In this document: positions 26,609-38,269 of the stretch, piece by piece
Layout: each line of letters opens with the position of its first letter
Position numbering within the stretch: position 1 is the first letter of the stretch
From: Glandiceps talaboti
Lineage: Eukaryota > Hemichordata > Enteropneusta > Spengelidae
Length of the DNA: 64,000 nt
Direction of reading: 5' to 3'
NCBI RefSeq assembly: GCF_964340395.1
Contig: NC_135568.1
Coordinates: forward strand, 18,708,748 to 18,772,747
The notes under the pieces: model-generated
The model's database searches: none
What the model was told of the DNA's origin: nothing
What the model saw: the letters and a program-made list of their open reading frames with translations, nothing else
Program-made: the position numbers and the translations under genes

Positions 26609-26731
26609 AGCTGTGTTATCAATTGTCTTAGCTGTGTTATCAATTTTCCAGCTGTGTTATCAATTGTCTTAGCTGTGTTATCAATTGTCCTAGCTACATT
26701 ATCAATTGCCTTAGCTGTGTTATTAATTGTC
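26609..26731. repeat. 21-bp tandem repeat, six copies
   Basis: Unit AGCTGTGTTATCAATTGTC + CT, directly 3' of module B words (CATAGCAACAACCAAATAAC). Confidence 0.9.
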
Positions 26732-26943
26732 CTGGCTGTTGTGAGTAGCCAGTGCTAATTCTGATCATGTACCATTGCTACCAACAAAAAGTTACATGTC
26801 TGATCGTGTGTTGGTGAATTATTCAAATAGTATAGACTGTATTTGTAGCTGGCTTGCCAGTTTAGCATTGACTTCTATGCTGGTCAAGTGCCTTGGGCAA
26901 TAGTAGAGTTGTATCAGTTGAATCCAGAATGTTTAAACTGTGT

Positions 26944-27529
26944 GTCATGTGAATACCATCATGTCATAGATAGAACACTTCCATACATGAATGTCATGTG
27001 AATACCATCATATGTCATAGATAGAACACTTCCATACATGAATGTCATGTGAATACCATCATATGTCATAGATAGAACACTTTCATACATGAATGTCATG
27101 TGAATACCATCATATGTCATAGATAGAACACTTTCATACATGAATGTCATGTGAATACCATATGTCATATAGAACACTTCCATACATGAATGTCGTGTGA
27201 ATACCATCATATGTCATAGATAGAACACTTCCATACATGAATGTCATGTGAATACCATCATATGTCATAGATAGAACACTTCCATACATGAATGTCATGT
27301 GAATACCATCATATGTCATTGATAGAACACTTCCATACATGAATGTCATGTGAATACCATCATATGTCATAGATAGAACACTTTCATACATGAATGTCAT
27401 GTGAATACCATCATATGTCATAGATAGAACACTTTCATACATGAATGTCATGTGAATACTATATGTCATAGATAGAACACTTTCATACATGAATGTCATG
27501 TGAATACCATCATATGTCATAGATAGAAC
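26944..27529. repeat. Minisatellite, 51-bp unit, about 11 copies
   Basis: The unit contains CATACATGAATGTCATGTGA, ATACCATCATATGTCATAGA and TAGAACACTT. Some copies lack six bases (CATCAT). Its right end passes directly into an A/B junction word (GTTGAAAACATTTCAACACA). Confidence 0.96.
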
Positions 27530-27640
27530 TTTGCAGTTCTGCAATTATCGTTGAAAACATTTCAACACAATTGGCCCTAGCAACTATGACCATGCCCTTA
27601 GCAACACTAAATACAGATATTTGCATCTATTGATGCTATA
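27530..27640 (+). repeat. Composite repeat fragment, A/B junction
   Basis: AATTGGCCCTAGCAACTATG and ACCATGCCCTTAGCAAC match the junction at 51640-51680, including the preceding GTTGAAAACA. Confidence 0.7.
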
Positions 27641-29639
27641 TGTAAACACTAAATACAAATGTTTGCATCTAATATTTCATTGATGTTATATTATACCATT
27701 TAATGCAGGGTTGTGCACTATAGTGCCCTCAGTGTTGAACATTGTGACACATGCCGATTTCAACCAAACCTGGCACAAATGTCAGATACTGTAGTTCAAT
27801 ATGTACTGCACTTTATTTTGCATTTGAATTGTAGGGCCATGCATGTCTTAAGACATCAAGTAACAGGTAGACTATATGGTCCTCACCACAATCATATTAT
27901 CATTTATTGTAGGTACTACATTTATTGCTAATAATATAGTAATCATTTTTAGCTCCCTGTCAACAGTAACAGCTTAATAGCAGAGCTGAACGGTTTAGCT
28001 TGATTCTTCATCGTCATCCCTCAACTTTTTTCTATTTTCATCTTATTCCAAAACAACCAACTGTCAGAATGCTTTGATATTTGATGTTCATGTAGGCTAT
28101 TCAGATTTGTTCATTGCAAGTTGATAGTCATTTTCCATTTTTAGCAAATTTTTTGGGTATTTTTGGTCAAAAATGGTATTTTCAACTTCTTCAACATGAT
28201 GTGTAGCTTTGCTTTAGACATTGGTGTTGATGACATTGTATATAAAACAACATTTATTTTGGAAAGAGGTAATCAAAGTGTTTCTAGGAAATGTCAGTTT
28301 CAATGAACTTTCACCATCTTAGTTTGTGAGCAATGTCTAATAACTATACATCAACCTATCACAGTATCAGTTTGCTACTTGTTTGCCATCATGTTCAGGT
28401 GTAATAGCTATTCCATACTTGTACACTAGTACATGTGTTGTAGCATTGACTATGTTGTCTTAACACAGCTAAATCAATATGTGATGGAATGGTACTCCAC
28501 CCAAACACTCAAGACAAATGCCTAAAATGGAAAATACCAGTATACTGATGTGCCTTTCACAAGTATTGATTTTGTCAGGGTTAACTATTTTTATGCAAAT
28601 CATATGCTAACTCTAGATACAGTTTGATTGGTTGAGTAGATGAGGTACATTGTATATGTTATGTTGATAGCCGATACAAGCAGACAATAGGTGTTGTTAC
28701 AATGTATCCAGGTCAATGTGTTACAGGAACTCAAAGCATACTTGAACTTGAATATAGTATCAAAGTTGTTGATGCTTAACTGATTGTACTCTGGATGCCG
28801 AAGGTAATATGCACTTTATGTTTGATAGCAAATGTGTACATGTATGTTACGTTACAGTATATGCATTATTGATTATGTACATGTACAATGGCCAGGACTG
28901 GACAAAATGGACATACGTTGTTGGCCTGGATTTTGAACATTGCAACCTCTCAGCCCACCATTGGGTAACTTCCTGCATTTCCTGGTTTATAAATATAATA
29001 ATAGAAAATGTAATCTTTTGACATGCTGTTAACTGAAAATGTCAGCTATGCGTGAAAATTAATGAATGTAGTTACTGCAGATATCATTAACTTGTACAAG
29101 GTAAAACAGGTGCTGTGTTGGTGTAGTTGATATTAGTGAATATTTAATATATGTAGTGTTAGTATTAACATTCTGCCTTGTCTGAAACAATGTCATGTAC
29201 AAAATTTCAGTTTGTGGTCTGTCCTAGAAAGTATGACATGATGACTGCGCTGGTTGTTAGTCATGATGACATCAGTTTGTAAGATGTTCTGTTTTGGTTG
29301 TGTGAACAACTAGAAATAAAACAACCATACAATATTGATTAGCTTGGCAAACAATCGTCCAACATGATCTTTATCTGTGTCCACATTTGCACTGAACACT
29401 TAATGTTTATCTTATAATATGCTATTTTGTGCTAAGGTTTTATAGTGGAACAAGGTAAGTTTATGAACTAGATGACTGAAATGAATATACTTACATAAAG
29501 CTACATTGCAACTATTCTAATATAATATTAATGTTGTTGCATGCTCATATCAAAACCCATTTAAAAAAAAATGACAGACACCTACTAAATGACAATGCAT
29601 CCTTGAAGTCACGTTAATGAATTTGCTTGGCTTAGAACC
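27641..29639. other. No gene; unique-looking DNA
   Basis: About 2 kb without tandem arrays or recognised modules. A module D-like phrase (TGCCGATTTCAACCAAACCT, about 27752) hints at an old copy. Short ORFs here lack coding character. Confidence 0.45.
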
Positions 29640-30416
29640 TATGTAATGCCACAAACATAGCACTACATAATGCCAGCAGAATACCACAAACATAGCACTA
29701 CATAATGCCAGCAGAATACCACAAACATAACACTTCATAATGCCAGCAGAATACCACAAACGTAGCACTTCATAATGCCAGCAGAATACAGCAAACATAA
29801 CACTATGTAATGCCAGCAGAATACCACAAACATAGCACTTCATAATGCCAGCAGAATACCACAAAAATAGCACTACGTAATTCCAGCATAATACCACAAA
29901 TATAGCACTACATAATGCCAGCAGAATACAGCAAACATAGCACTACATAATGCCAGCAGAATACCACAAACATAGCACTATGTAATGCCAGCAGAATACC
30001 ACAAACATAACACTTCATAATGCCAGCAGAATACAGCAAACATAACACTTCATAATGCCACCAGAATACAGCAAACATAACACTACATAATGCCAGCAGA
30101 ATACAGCAAACATAACACTACATAATGCCAGCAGAATACAGCAAACATAACACTACACAATGCCAGCAGAATACAGCAAACATAACACTACATAATGCCA
30201 GCAGAATACAGCAAACATAACACTTCATAATGCCAGCAGAATACAGCAAACATAACACTTCATAATGCCAGCAGAATACAGCAAACATAACACTACATAA
30301 TGCCAGCAGAATACAGCAAACATAACACTACATAATGCCAGCAGAATACAGCAAACATAACACTACGTAATGCCAGCAGAATACAGCAAACATAACACTA
30401 CGTAATGCCAGCAGAA
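29640..30416. repeat. Minisatellite, 35-bp unit, about 22 copies
   Basis: Unit ACATAATGCCAGCAGAATAC + CACAAACATAGCACT. CACAAACATAG copies are mainly on the left and AGCAAACATAA copies on the right, so the array has a left-right variant gradient. Confidence 0.96.
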
Positions 30417-30494
30417 TTACTATTATATTGTATTACTAAGTAACTATGCATTGTTATGGCATTCTTTCATATTGACTATGTATGTAGTGGCATT

Positions 30495-30830
30495 TCCTCT
30501 GTGTATGTAGTAGGGACATTCTGTCCGTGTGTATGTAGTAGCGACATTCTGTCCGAGTGTATGTAGTAGCGACATTCCCTCTGTTTATGTATATGTAGTA
30601 TTTCCCTCTGTATTGGCTACTTACCATTCTGTCTGTATTGGCTACTTACCATTCTGTCTGTATTGGCTACTTACCATTCTGTCTGTATTGGCTACTTACC
30701 ATTCTGTCTGTATTGGCTACTTACCATTCTGTCTGTATTGGCTACTTACCATTCTGTCTGTATTGGCTACTTACCATTCTGTCTGTATTGGCTACTCACA
30801 TTCTGTCTGTATTGGCTACTCACATTCTGT
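30495..30830. repeat. Two adjacent small minisatellites
   Basis: At 30495-30605, about four degenerate copies of a GTATGTAGTAG(C/G)GACATTC unit. At 30611-30830, nine copies of 25-bp TATTGGCTACTTACCATTCT + GTCTG, the last two shortened to CTACTCACATT. Confidence 0.93.
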
Positions 30831-31400
30831 AAAGTACAGTCGTTGCATACATGTCAGTAAATATGTCATCTAAATGATAAATCACCCATAATGTATTACT
30901 CATAGGAAACCAAGGTCAGTCATAATTACTGATAAAATTGATTTTCTCTCTGAAAAGCTGATAATTTTGATAAAAATGTTTTTGTTTTTCATTGTACTTT
31001 GTCAGACTTATGAGATGTGTTTAATACTATGAGTTATTTCAAGTAGTAGCCCATTCAAATTTTGTTGAGCAATGTTTTATTAAAAAACTGTCCATGATTA
31101 TTTGGTTTGTTTGCAAAATTAAAAGATGGTTTTTGAAAAGAAGTAAGAAAGACGATATAGTGGTAATTAAAAAGTGAAGGTGGTGGTTTAGGTATAAGAC
31201 TATTATTCTTATGTTATGGAAAGGTTCACAAAACAATCACAGTGGCTGTTTTCAAAGATAGTTGTTTAAAAGTGTTAACATTCATCAGATTCACTTCACA
31301 ATTAATTATATAAAGTTTTTTTTTCTGAGTTTTGAGTTAGAGCGCTGTGTTCTCAATTTCCTGTTTGCAGTCTGGAATGGCCTATTTGTTTTATCAATTG
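30831..31400. other. Intronic DNA, nothing recognised
   Basis: AT-rich, with several T runs. CCTGTTTGCAG at 31360-31370 resembles a splice acceptor, but what follows is the 36-bp array, not a family exon. Confidence 0.45.
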
Positions 31401-31963
31401 TCTCACACCAACTCTTGTTCCTTGCCTAGTCTATTCCCTCACACCAACTCTTGTTCCTTGCCTAGTCTATTCCCTCACACCAACTCTTGTTCCTTGCCTA
31501 GTCCATTCCCTCACACCAGCTCTTGTTCCTTGCCTAGTCCATTCCCTCACACCAGCTCTTGTTCCTTGCCTAGTCCATTCCCTCACACCAACTCTTGTTC
31601 CTTGCCTAGTCCATTCCCTCACACCAGCTCTTGTTCCTTGCCTAGTCCATTCCCTCACACCAGCTCTTGTTCCTTGCCTAGTCCATTCCCTCACCCCAAC
31701 TCTTGTTCCTTGCCTAGTCCATTCCCTCACACCAGCTCTTGTTCCTTGCCTAGTCCATTCCCTCACACCAGCTCTTGTTCCTTGCCTAGTCCATTCCCTC
31801 ACACCAGCTCTTGTTCCTTGCCTAGTCCATTCCCTCACACCAGCTCTTGTTCCATGCCTAGTCCATTCCCTCACACCAGCTCTTCTTCCTTGCCTAGTCC
31901 ATTCCCTCACACCAGCTCTTCTTCCTTGCCTAGTCCATTCCCGCAGACCAGCTCCTCTTCCCA
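31401..31963. repeat. Minisatellite, 36-bp unit, about 15 copies
   Basis: Unit CTCACACCAGCTCTTGTTCC + TTGCCTAGTCCATTCC. The repeat is open on both strands because 36 is a multiple of three, giving Ser/Pro-rich and Arg/Gly-rich shadow ORFs. Synonymous and non-synonymous changes appear indiscriminately, so no coding constraint is seen. Confidence 0.94.
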
Positions 31964-32074
31964 GTCTTTGTCTCATGTCTACCCTTCCCTGTTAACTGTG
32001 TGCCCAAGCTGGTTTGAAAATCACTGGCTGGTAGTAGACAGTACATTAAAATGATACAGAGATGTTGTATATTA

Positions 32075-32322
32075 TAATTGTGATAGACTCAGTGATAGGA
32101 GTGTGATAATATTGTGATAGACTCAGTGATAGGAGTGTGATAATATTGTGATAGAGTCAGTGATGGGAGTGTGATAATATTGTGATAGAGTCAGTGATGG
32201 GAGTGTGATAATATTGTGATAGAGTCAGTGATGGGAGTGTGATAATATTGTGATAGAGTCAGTGATGGGAGTGTGATAATATTGTGATAGACTCAGTGAT
32301 GGGAGTGTGATAATATTGTGAT
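32075..32322. repeat. Minisatellite, 34-bp unit, about 7 copies
   Basis: Unit GTGATAGACTCAGTGATAGG + AGTGTGATAATATT, with C/G (GACTC/GAGTC) and A/G (ATAGG/ATGGG) variants. Confidence 0.95.
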
Positions 32323-32625
32323 AATGTGTATACATACTATGTCATTCAGACCATACTATATTGTCTATTGTGATAATATTGTTATAGTCTGTCATTTGTA
32401 CTATACTATACTATACTATACTATACTGTACTATATTTAGAATATAGTATATTGTCTATTGTGATAATAGTCTGTCATTTAGACCATACTATAGTATATT
32501 GTCTATTGTGATAATAGTCTGTCATTTAGACTATAGTATATTGTCTATTGTGATAATAGTCTGTCATTTAGACTATAGTATATTGTCTATTGTGATAATA
32601 GTCTGTCATTTAGACCATACTACTC
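32323..32625. repeat. Minisatellite, about 42-bp unit, and ACTAT pentanucleotide run
   Basis: Copies share TATTGTCTATTGTGATAATA and GTCTGTCATTTAGAC. A run of ACTAT units (about 32399-32433) sits inside. TTGTGATAATA links it to the preceding 34-bp array, suggesting one grew from the other. Confidence 0.85.
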
Positions 32626-33218
32626 TGGGGAATTACTGCAATCATTATGCAAATCAGATGAATAAATGTTGTCATTCACTATAAATGTCAGTGTTAAAAC
32701 ATCTATGTACATAGTTATATATAGGATGTCATGTAAGTGACCAATTCCAATGAATGTGACTTTCTGTTGTACTTCTGTATGTCTTATTATATACACATTT
32801 ATATATTTAGATATAACATGATAAAATGTTTTTGATATACATATATACTATAACTGGATACAGCCTGAGTTCATCTTGAGTTCTTGTCCATATAGTGGCT
32901 GTATTTTCATGTTCACATTTACGTGTACAATAGCTGCTGGTTATATTGTATATTTCACTGTAATCTGTTTAGAAAGAAAATAAGGAGAGTTCAAATGATA
33001 TTTGTTGTGATATGTATTATTGGATATGTGAATAGATTTGTAGAGTTACATTATATTTACAATGTCAAAACACATGCTGCTTGTAGTTATCATAATGTGA
33101 AAGCGAAGTGACTCACAGTGAGCATGCTCAGTTGAGGTTTTCTTACCTGACTATGTTTAGTAGGTGTGAGAGTGTGGGCAAATGAGCATGCTCAGTAGAG
33201 GGCTGTGTTGTCTAGTGT
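32626..33218. other. No gene; unique DNA upstream of candidate exon 4
   Basis: Tandem-repeat free. GAGCATGCTCAGT occurs twice (about 33120 and 33184), a 13-bp duplication centred on the palindrome GAGCATGCTC, about 35-100 bp upstream of the candidate ATG. Confidence 0.5.
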
Positions 33219-33338
33219 ATGGTTTCAATGTACGTCGGTAGTAACAATAGGCAAGATCAAGAAATGGGTATAGTTGGGGAAGAACCCGTATTTAGACACC
33301 ATACAGTTGATGATTGGCTTCTAGAGTGGGAAAAAGAG
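33219..33338 (+). CDS. CACNB: Candidate alternative first exon 4 of CACNB (40 codons)
   Basis: Forty codons start at an ATG two codons after an in-frame TAG (33213-33215) and end at GAG/GTAAGT, a full consensus donor in phase 0. The peptide begins MVSMYVGSNN and ends DWLLEWEKE; it is acidic towards the 3' end. A second in-frame ATG at 33228 could also serve. Surrounding sequence from about 33100 to 33450 is free of tandem repeats, unlike most of the window. Spliced to 50337 it would give an N-terminus of about 80 residues before SH3. No family match for the peptide is recognised; support is the open frame, donor and phase. Confidence 0.45.
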
Positions 33339-33980
33339 GTAAGTCAAGATAGGAAAATGTAGAAATGTATAGAGAAAAATGAGTGAGGATTTAGACAGGG
33401 AGGCTGTCTAAGAGACGGCGGAGTGAGGTCTGACATACAGTGTTATTACATGTGGAGCATGTTAAGTAGGCCACTGTTCAATTATTTAGGATCATATTCT
33501 CAAATACCTACTGCATCTCAACTACAATTTGTCAAGTGTTGGATCAACCTGTGTGTGTGTGAAGACACTGCCAACATGGTACAAGTAGGCCTGACAAGAT
33601 AAACTGAAGTCACTTGACAATGACATCATAGTTATATTATAATCTCCTATAGTGGCTTGACAGATAACAACACCTACACTCCTATGAATTTTAATAATAC
33701 ACTATGAATAATGAGATTGTGTTAGTACAATACTCAGGCTTGTTGAATTTAGCATTGACACAAATAGTGTATATATTTACTAACAATAATATACTACATT
33801 GTACCTTATATGTATTTATAACATCCACATATTTTGAAGGCTATTAATAATGTCCGTTTTATTCACATAAATCAACAGGTCTCTCAACCTGGACTGCCTA
33901 TCCCACCAAATATCAATTAATATCAATTTATATTTTTTGAAAACATCACCAAAAGATGAAAATGTAGACACAAAGTGAGA

Positions 33981-34250
33981 GAGTCAAAATATTTCTTGGA
34001 AGTGAATCGAAAAATTTTGCTGACATCTTGTCACCATCATCAGGGGTGTTCTGGAATGGGCTATTGTTGCTGACATCGTGTCACCATCATCAGGGGTGTT
34101 CTGGAATGGGCTATTGTTGCTGACATTGTGTCACCATCATCAGGGGTGTTCTGGAATGGGCTATTGTTGCTGACATCGTGTCACCATTATCAGGGGTGTT
34201 CTGGAATGGGCTATTGTTGCTGATTCGCTTCCAAGCAATTTTTTGACTCC
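33981..34250. mobile_element. TIR element enclosing a 50-bp tandem array
   Basis: The left arm GAGTCAAAATATTTCTTGGA + AGTGAATCG is matched in inverse by CGATTCGC-like TGATTCGCTTCCAAGCAATT + TTTTGACTC on the right, about 25 of 29 bases. Between them are four near-identical 50-bp copies (34018-34220; GGGGTGTTCTGGAATGGGCT core). Arms may extend further outward (GAAAAT). No target duplication was fixed. Confidence 0.7.
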
Positions 34251-34734
34251 GTTAGTGGAAATTTTCGTTACTAAGTATGCACCCGATGTCCATGAACCTT
34301 AATTCTCCCATCACCAGGAAAGTTATCAGAAAAAAATGTCAGTGGTACACTAGTGGCTAGTTGTGTTTACTGCTTCATCATGCAGGAGGAAATGTGTTAC
34401 CATGAGTTGTGAGAGATAGGCACATGTAGGTGCATAATATTAATATCTATCTTGAGTGACTAATGATAAATGGACAGGTGTTCGATCATTACTGATTATC
34501 TGGCCATGAGGACACTAGAAATCTTTAACTGGAAGGCTTTTATGTCATGACTATATCCCCTAAGGGAAATAGACATTGTACCAGGCAAAACGTGTTTATA
34601 ACACATCACATTTTCATGCAGTTAATACAATTGACCATTGTTCTAGTCAATACCATATGACATGATTAAAGTCAGTTGCTACAAGGTGTAAGACAGATAC
34701 ATGTATGTGAAATAATTATGGTTAGTGACCTGTC

Positions 34735-35341
34735 AAAGATGGGGATATGTTATGTGTACATGTATTGACTTGTGACAGATGGGTAGATGTGTAATAATTA
34801 TGTTTATTGGCTAGTGACAGATGGGTAGATGTGTAATAATTTTGTTTATTGACTAGTGACAGATGGGTAGATGTGTAGTAATTATGTGTTTTGACTCTTG
34901 ACAGATGGGTAGATGTGTAATAATTATGTGTTTTGACTCATGACAGATGGGTAGATGTGTAATAATTATGTGTTTTGACTAGTGACAGATAGGTAGATGT
35001 GTAATAATTTTGTTTATTGACTAGTGACAGATGGGTAGATGTGTAGTAATTATGTGTTTTGACAAGTGACAGATGGGTAGATGTGTAATAACTATGTGTT
35101 TTGACTAGTGACAGATGGGTAGGTGTGTAATAATTATGTTTATTGACTAGTGACAGATGGGTAGATGTGTAATGATTATGTTTAGTGACCAGTGACAGAT
35201 GGGTAGATGTGTAGTAATTATGTGTTTTGACTCGTGACAGATGGGTAGGTGTGTAATAATTTTGTTTATTGACTAGTGACAGATGGGTAGATGTGTAATC
35301 ATTATGTTTATTGACTAGTGACAGACAGGTAGGTGTGTAAT
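34735..35341. repeat. Minisatellite, 42-bp unit, left part of a split array
   Basis: The unit contains TTGACTAGTGACAGATGGGT, AGATGTGTAATAATTATG and TGTT, with TTTGTTTA and TATGTGTT 3' variants. It is interrupted by the module D insertion at about 35342 and continues after 36018. Confidence 0.95.
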
Positions 35342-36018
35342 TAGTCCCCGCCGGACAAAGTCCGGGACAGGGACTTATGGATTGGGTTCCGTCTGTCCGT
35401 GCATCTGTGCGTCCGTCCATCCGTCCGTCCGTCTGTCCGCAGCTGTTTCTTGGAGATGCCTGGACCGATTTTTTTCAAACTTGGTACAGGGGCAACATAC
35501 AATGGCATACATATGCACGTCAATTTGTTTCATGATACGATCCAATATGGCCGCCTAGCAGCCATTTTGTTTGTGAATTTTCCATGTCCAAAGCCATAAC
35601 TCAGACATGCTTGAACAGATCTCATTCAAAGTTGGTATTAGGACAGTGTTCTATGACATACATGTGCATATTCATTGTTGTTGTGATACAATCCAAAATG
35701 GCCACCTGGCAGCCATTTTTTGTTTTCAATTTTTCTATGTCCAAAGCCATAACTCAGACATGCTTGAACAGATCTCATTCAAAGTTGATATTACGACAGT
35801 GTTCTATGACATACATGTGCATATCCATTTTCGTTGTGATACAATCCCCCATACCCGACCCATCCTTTATTGTTGTAGGCATGTTCCATGTCCAACAAGC
35901 AGACACAACATATCTAAGTCTGTTTGATTTAGGTTCACAAGTGTTGTTGCGTGATCAGAGTAGTGATAATTCCTTAAAACCCAATCATAGCGGGGACTAT
36001 GTCATTCTCAATGACTCG
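35342..36018 (+). mobile_element. Module D copy inserted in the 42-bp array
   Basis: It begins TTAGTCCCCGCCGGACAAAG and contains a GTCC-rich stretch (about 35396-35440). Two blocks each carry CAGACATGCTTGAACAGATC, ACATGTGCATAT and GGCAGCCATTTT. It ends CGGGGACTATGTCATTCTCA + ATGACTCG. TAGTCCCCG and CGGGGACTA form a short inverted pair near the ends. A target duplication cannot be established from the array phase. Confidence 0.75.
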
Positions 36019-36720
36019 TAATTTTGTTTATTGACTAGTGACAGATGGGTAGGTGTGTAATAATTTTGTTTATTGACTAGTGACAGATGGGTAGGTGTGT
36101 AATAATTTTGTTTATTGACTAGTGACAGATGGGTAGGTGTGTAATAATTTTGTTTATTGACTAGTGACATGGGTAGATGTGTAATAATTATGTGTTTTGA
36201 CTAGTGACAGATGGGTAGGTGTGTAATAATTATGTTTATTGACTAGTGACAGATGGGTAGATATGTAATAATTATGTGTTTTGACTCGTGACAGATGGGT
36301 AGGTGTGTAATAATTATGTGTTTTGACTCGTGAAAGATGGGTAGATGTATTAATTTTGTTTATTGACTAGTGACAGATGGGTAGATGTGTAATAATTATG
36401 TGTTTTGACAAGTGACAGATGGGTAGATGTGTAATAATTATGTGTTTTGACTAGAGACAGATGGGTAGATGTGTAATAATTATGTGTTTTGACTAGTGAC
36501 AGATGGGTAGGTGTGTAATAATTATATTTAGTGACTAGTGACAGATGGGTAGATGTGTAATAATTATATTTAGTGACCAGTGACAGGTGGGCATATGTGT
36601 AATAATTATATTTAGTGACTTGTGAATAAATGGACATGTGTGTAATAATTATGTTTAGTGACATGTGAAGAAATGGGCATGTGTGTAATGGGCAGGTGTA
36701 TAATAATTATATCTAGTGAC
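36019..36720. repeat. Minisatellite, 42-bp unit, right part of the split array
   Basis: Same unit as 34735-35341. The rightmost copies degrade (GTGACTTGTGAATAAATGG, GAAGAAATGGGCATGTG), as expected at an old array edge. Confidence 0.94.
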
Positions 36721-36858
36721 TATTAACAGATGGGTTGAGTATTATGTGTAATGACTTGTGACAGAAGTGTATGTCTATAGTAATTATATCTAGTGTAACC
36801 AAACTTTCATATAAAACATTGTAGAGAAAGGACTGGCAACGGCAACACTTTCTAAATG

Positions 36859-37688
36859 TAGTTGAGTAGCCACACGCCACAGCACTTCCTAGTTGAGTAG
36901 CCACATATGCCAGCACTTCCTAGTTGAGTAGCCATCACGTACATATCCTAGCACTTTCTAGGTGAGTAGCCATCACGTACACATCCTAGCACTTCCTAGG
37001 TGAGTAGCCACAGATCCTAGCACTTTGTAGGTGAGTAGCCATCACGTACATATCCTAGCACTTCCTAGTTGAGTAGCCATCACGTACACATCCTAGCACT
37101 TCCTAGGTGAGTAGCCACAGATCCTAGCACTTTGTAGGTGAGTAGCCATCACACACACACCCTAGAACTTCCTAGGTGAGTAGCCACAGATCCTAGCACA
37201 TCCTAGTTGAGTAGCCATCACGTACATACCCTAGCACTTCCTAGGTGAGTAGCCACAGATCCTAGCACTTTCTAGGTGAGTAGCATCACGCACACACCCT
37301 AGAACTTCCTAGGTGAGTAGCCACAGATCCTAGCACTTTCTAGGTGAGTAGCATCACGCACACATCCTAGCACTTTCTAGGTGAGTAGCCACAGATCCTA
37401 GCACTTCCTAGTTGAGTAGCCATCACGCACACCCTAGCACTTCCTAGGTGAGTAGCCACAGACCTTAACATGTCCTAGTTAAGTAGCCCTCATGTACATA
37501 CCCCAGCACTTCCTAGGTGAGTAGCCACAGATCCTAGCACTTTCTAGTTGAGTAGCCACATATGCCAGCACTTCCTAGTTGAGTAGCCACATACCCCAGC
37601 ACTTCCTAATGGAGTAGCCACAGACCTTAGCACTTCCTAATGGAGTAGCCATCACGTACACACCCTAACACTTCCTAGTTGAGTAGCT
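36859..37688. repeat. Minisatellite with alternating long and short units
   Basis: Long unit of about 37-38 bp (GTAGCCATCACGTACACATC + CTAGCACTTCCTAGGTGA) and short unit of about 31 bp (GTAGCCACAGATCCTAGCAC + TTTCTAGGTGA), often in alternation, so the higher-order period is about 69 bp. Confidence 0.93.
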
Positions 37689-37689
37689 G

Positions 37690-38210
37690 AATGTCATACA
37701 AGATATAACATTAGAAATACTACTATCAGAATGTCATGCAAGATATTGTAACATTAGAAATCCTGCTATCAGAATGTCATGCAAGATTTGATAACATTAG
37801 AAATACTACTATAAGAATGAATGTCATGCAAGATATTGTAACATTAGAAATACTACTATCAGAATGTCATGCAAGATATTGTAACATTAGAAATACTACT
37901 ATCAGAATGTCATGCAAGATAAAACATTAGAAATACTACTATCAGAATGTCATGGAAGATATTGTAACATTAGAAATACTACTATCAGAATGTCATGCAA
38001 GATAAAACATTAGAAATACTACTATCAGAATGTCATGCAAGATATTGTAACATTAGAAATACTACTATCAGAATGTCATGTAAGATATAACATTAGAAAT
38101 ACTACTATCAGAATGTCATGCAAGATATTGTAACATTAGAAATACAAATATCAGAATGTCATGCAAGATATTGTAACATTAGAAATACTACTATCAGAAT
38201 GTCATGGAAG
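37690..38210. repeat. Minisatellite, 43-bp unit with a shorter variant, about 12 copies
   Basis: The unit contains GAATGTCATGCAAGATATTG, TAACATTAGAAATACTACTA and TCA. Several copies have a short deletion around ATATTGTA (AGATAAAACATT or AGATATAACATT). Confidence 0.95.
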
Positions 38211-38269
38211 TTAAATTGAATATTTTATACCACATGTACATAGTATACCCTAATGGAATAATTATTTCC

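Noticed and set aside
31347-32054. 235-codon Ser/Pro-rich ORF after an acceptor-like TTTGCAG
   Set aside because: 36-bp minisatellite open on both strands; does not match any CACNB exon and has no ATG at its start.
35399-36021. Overlapping ORFs in the D insertion
   Set aside because: They follow the internal duplication of the element and lack any recognisable domain.
34938-36664. Minus-strand repeated 14-residue ORFs
   Set aside because: 42-bp minisatellite.
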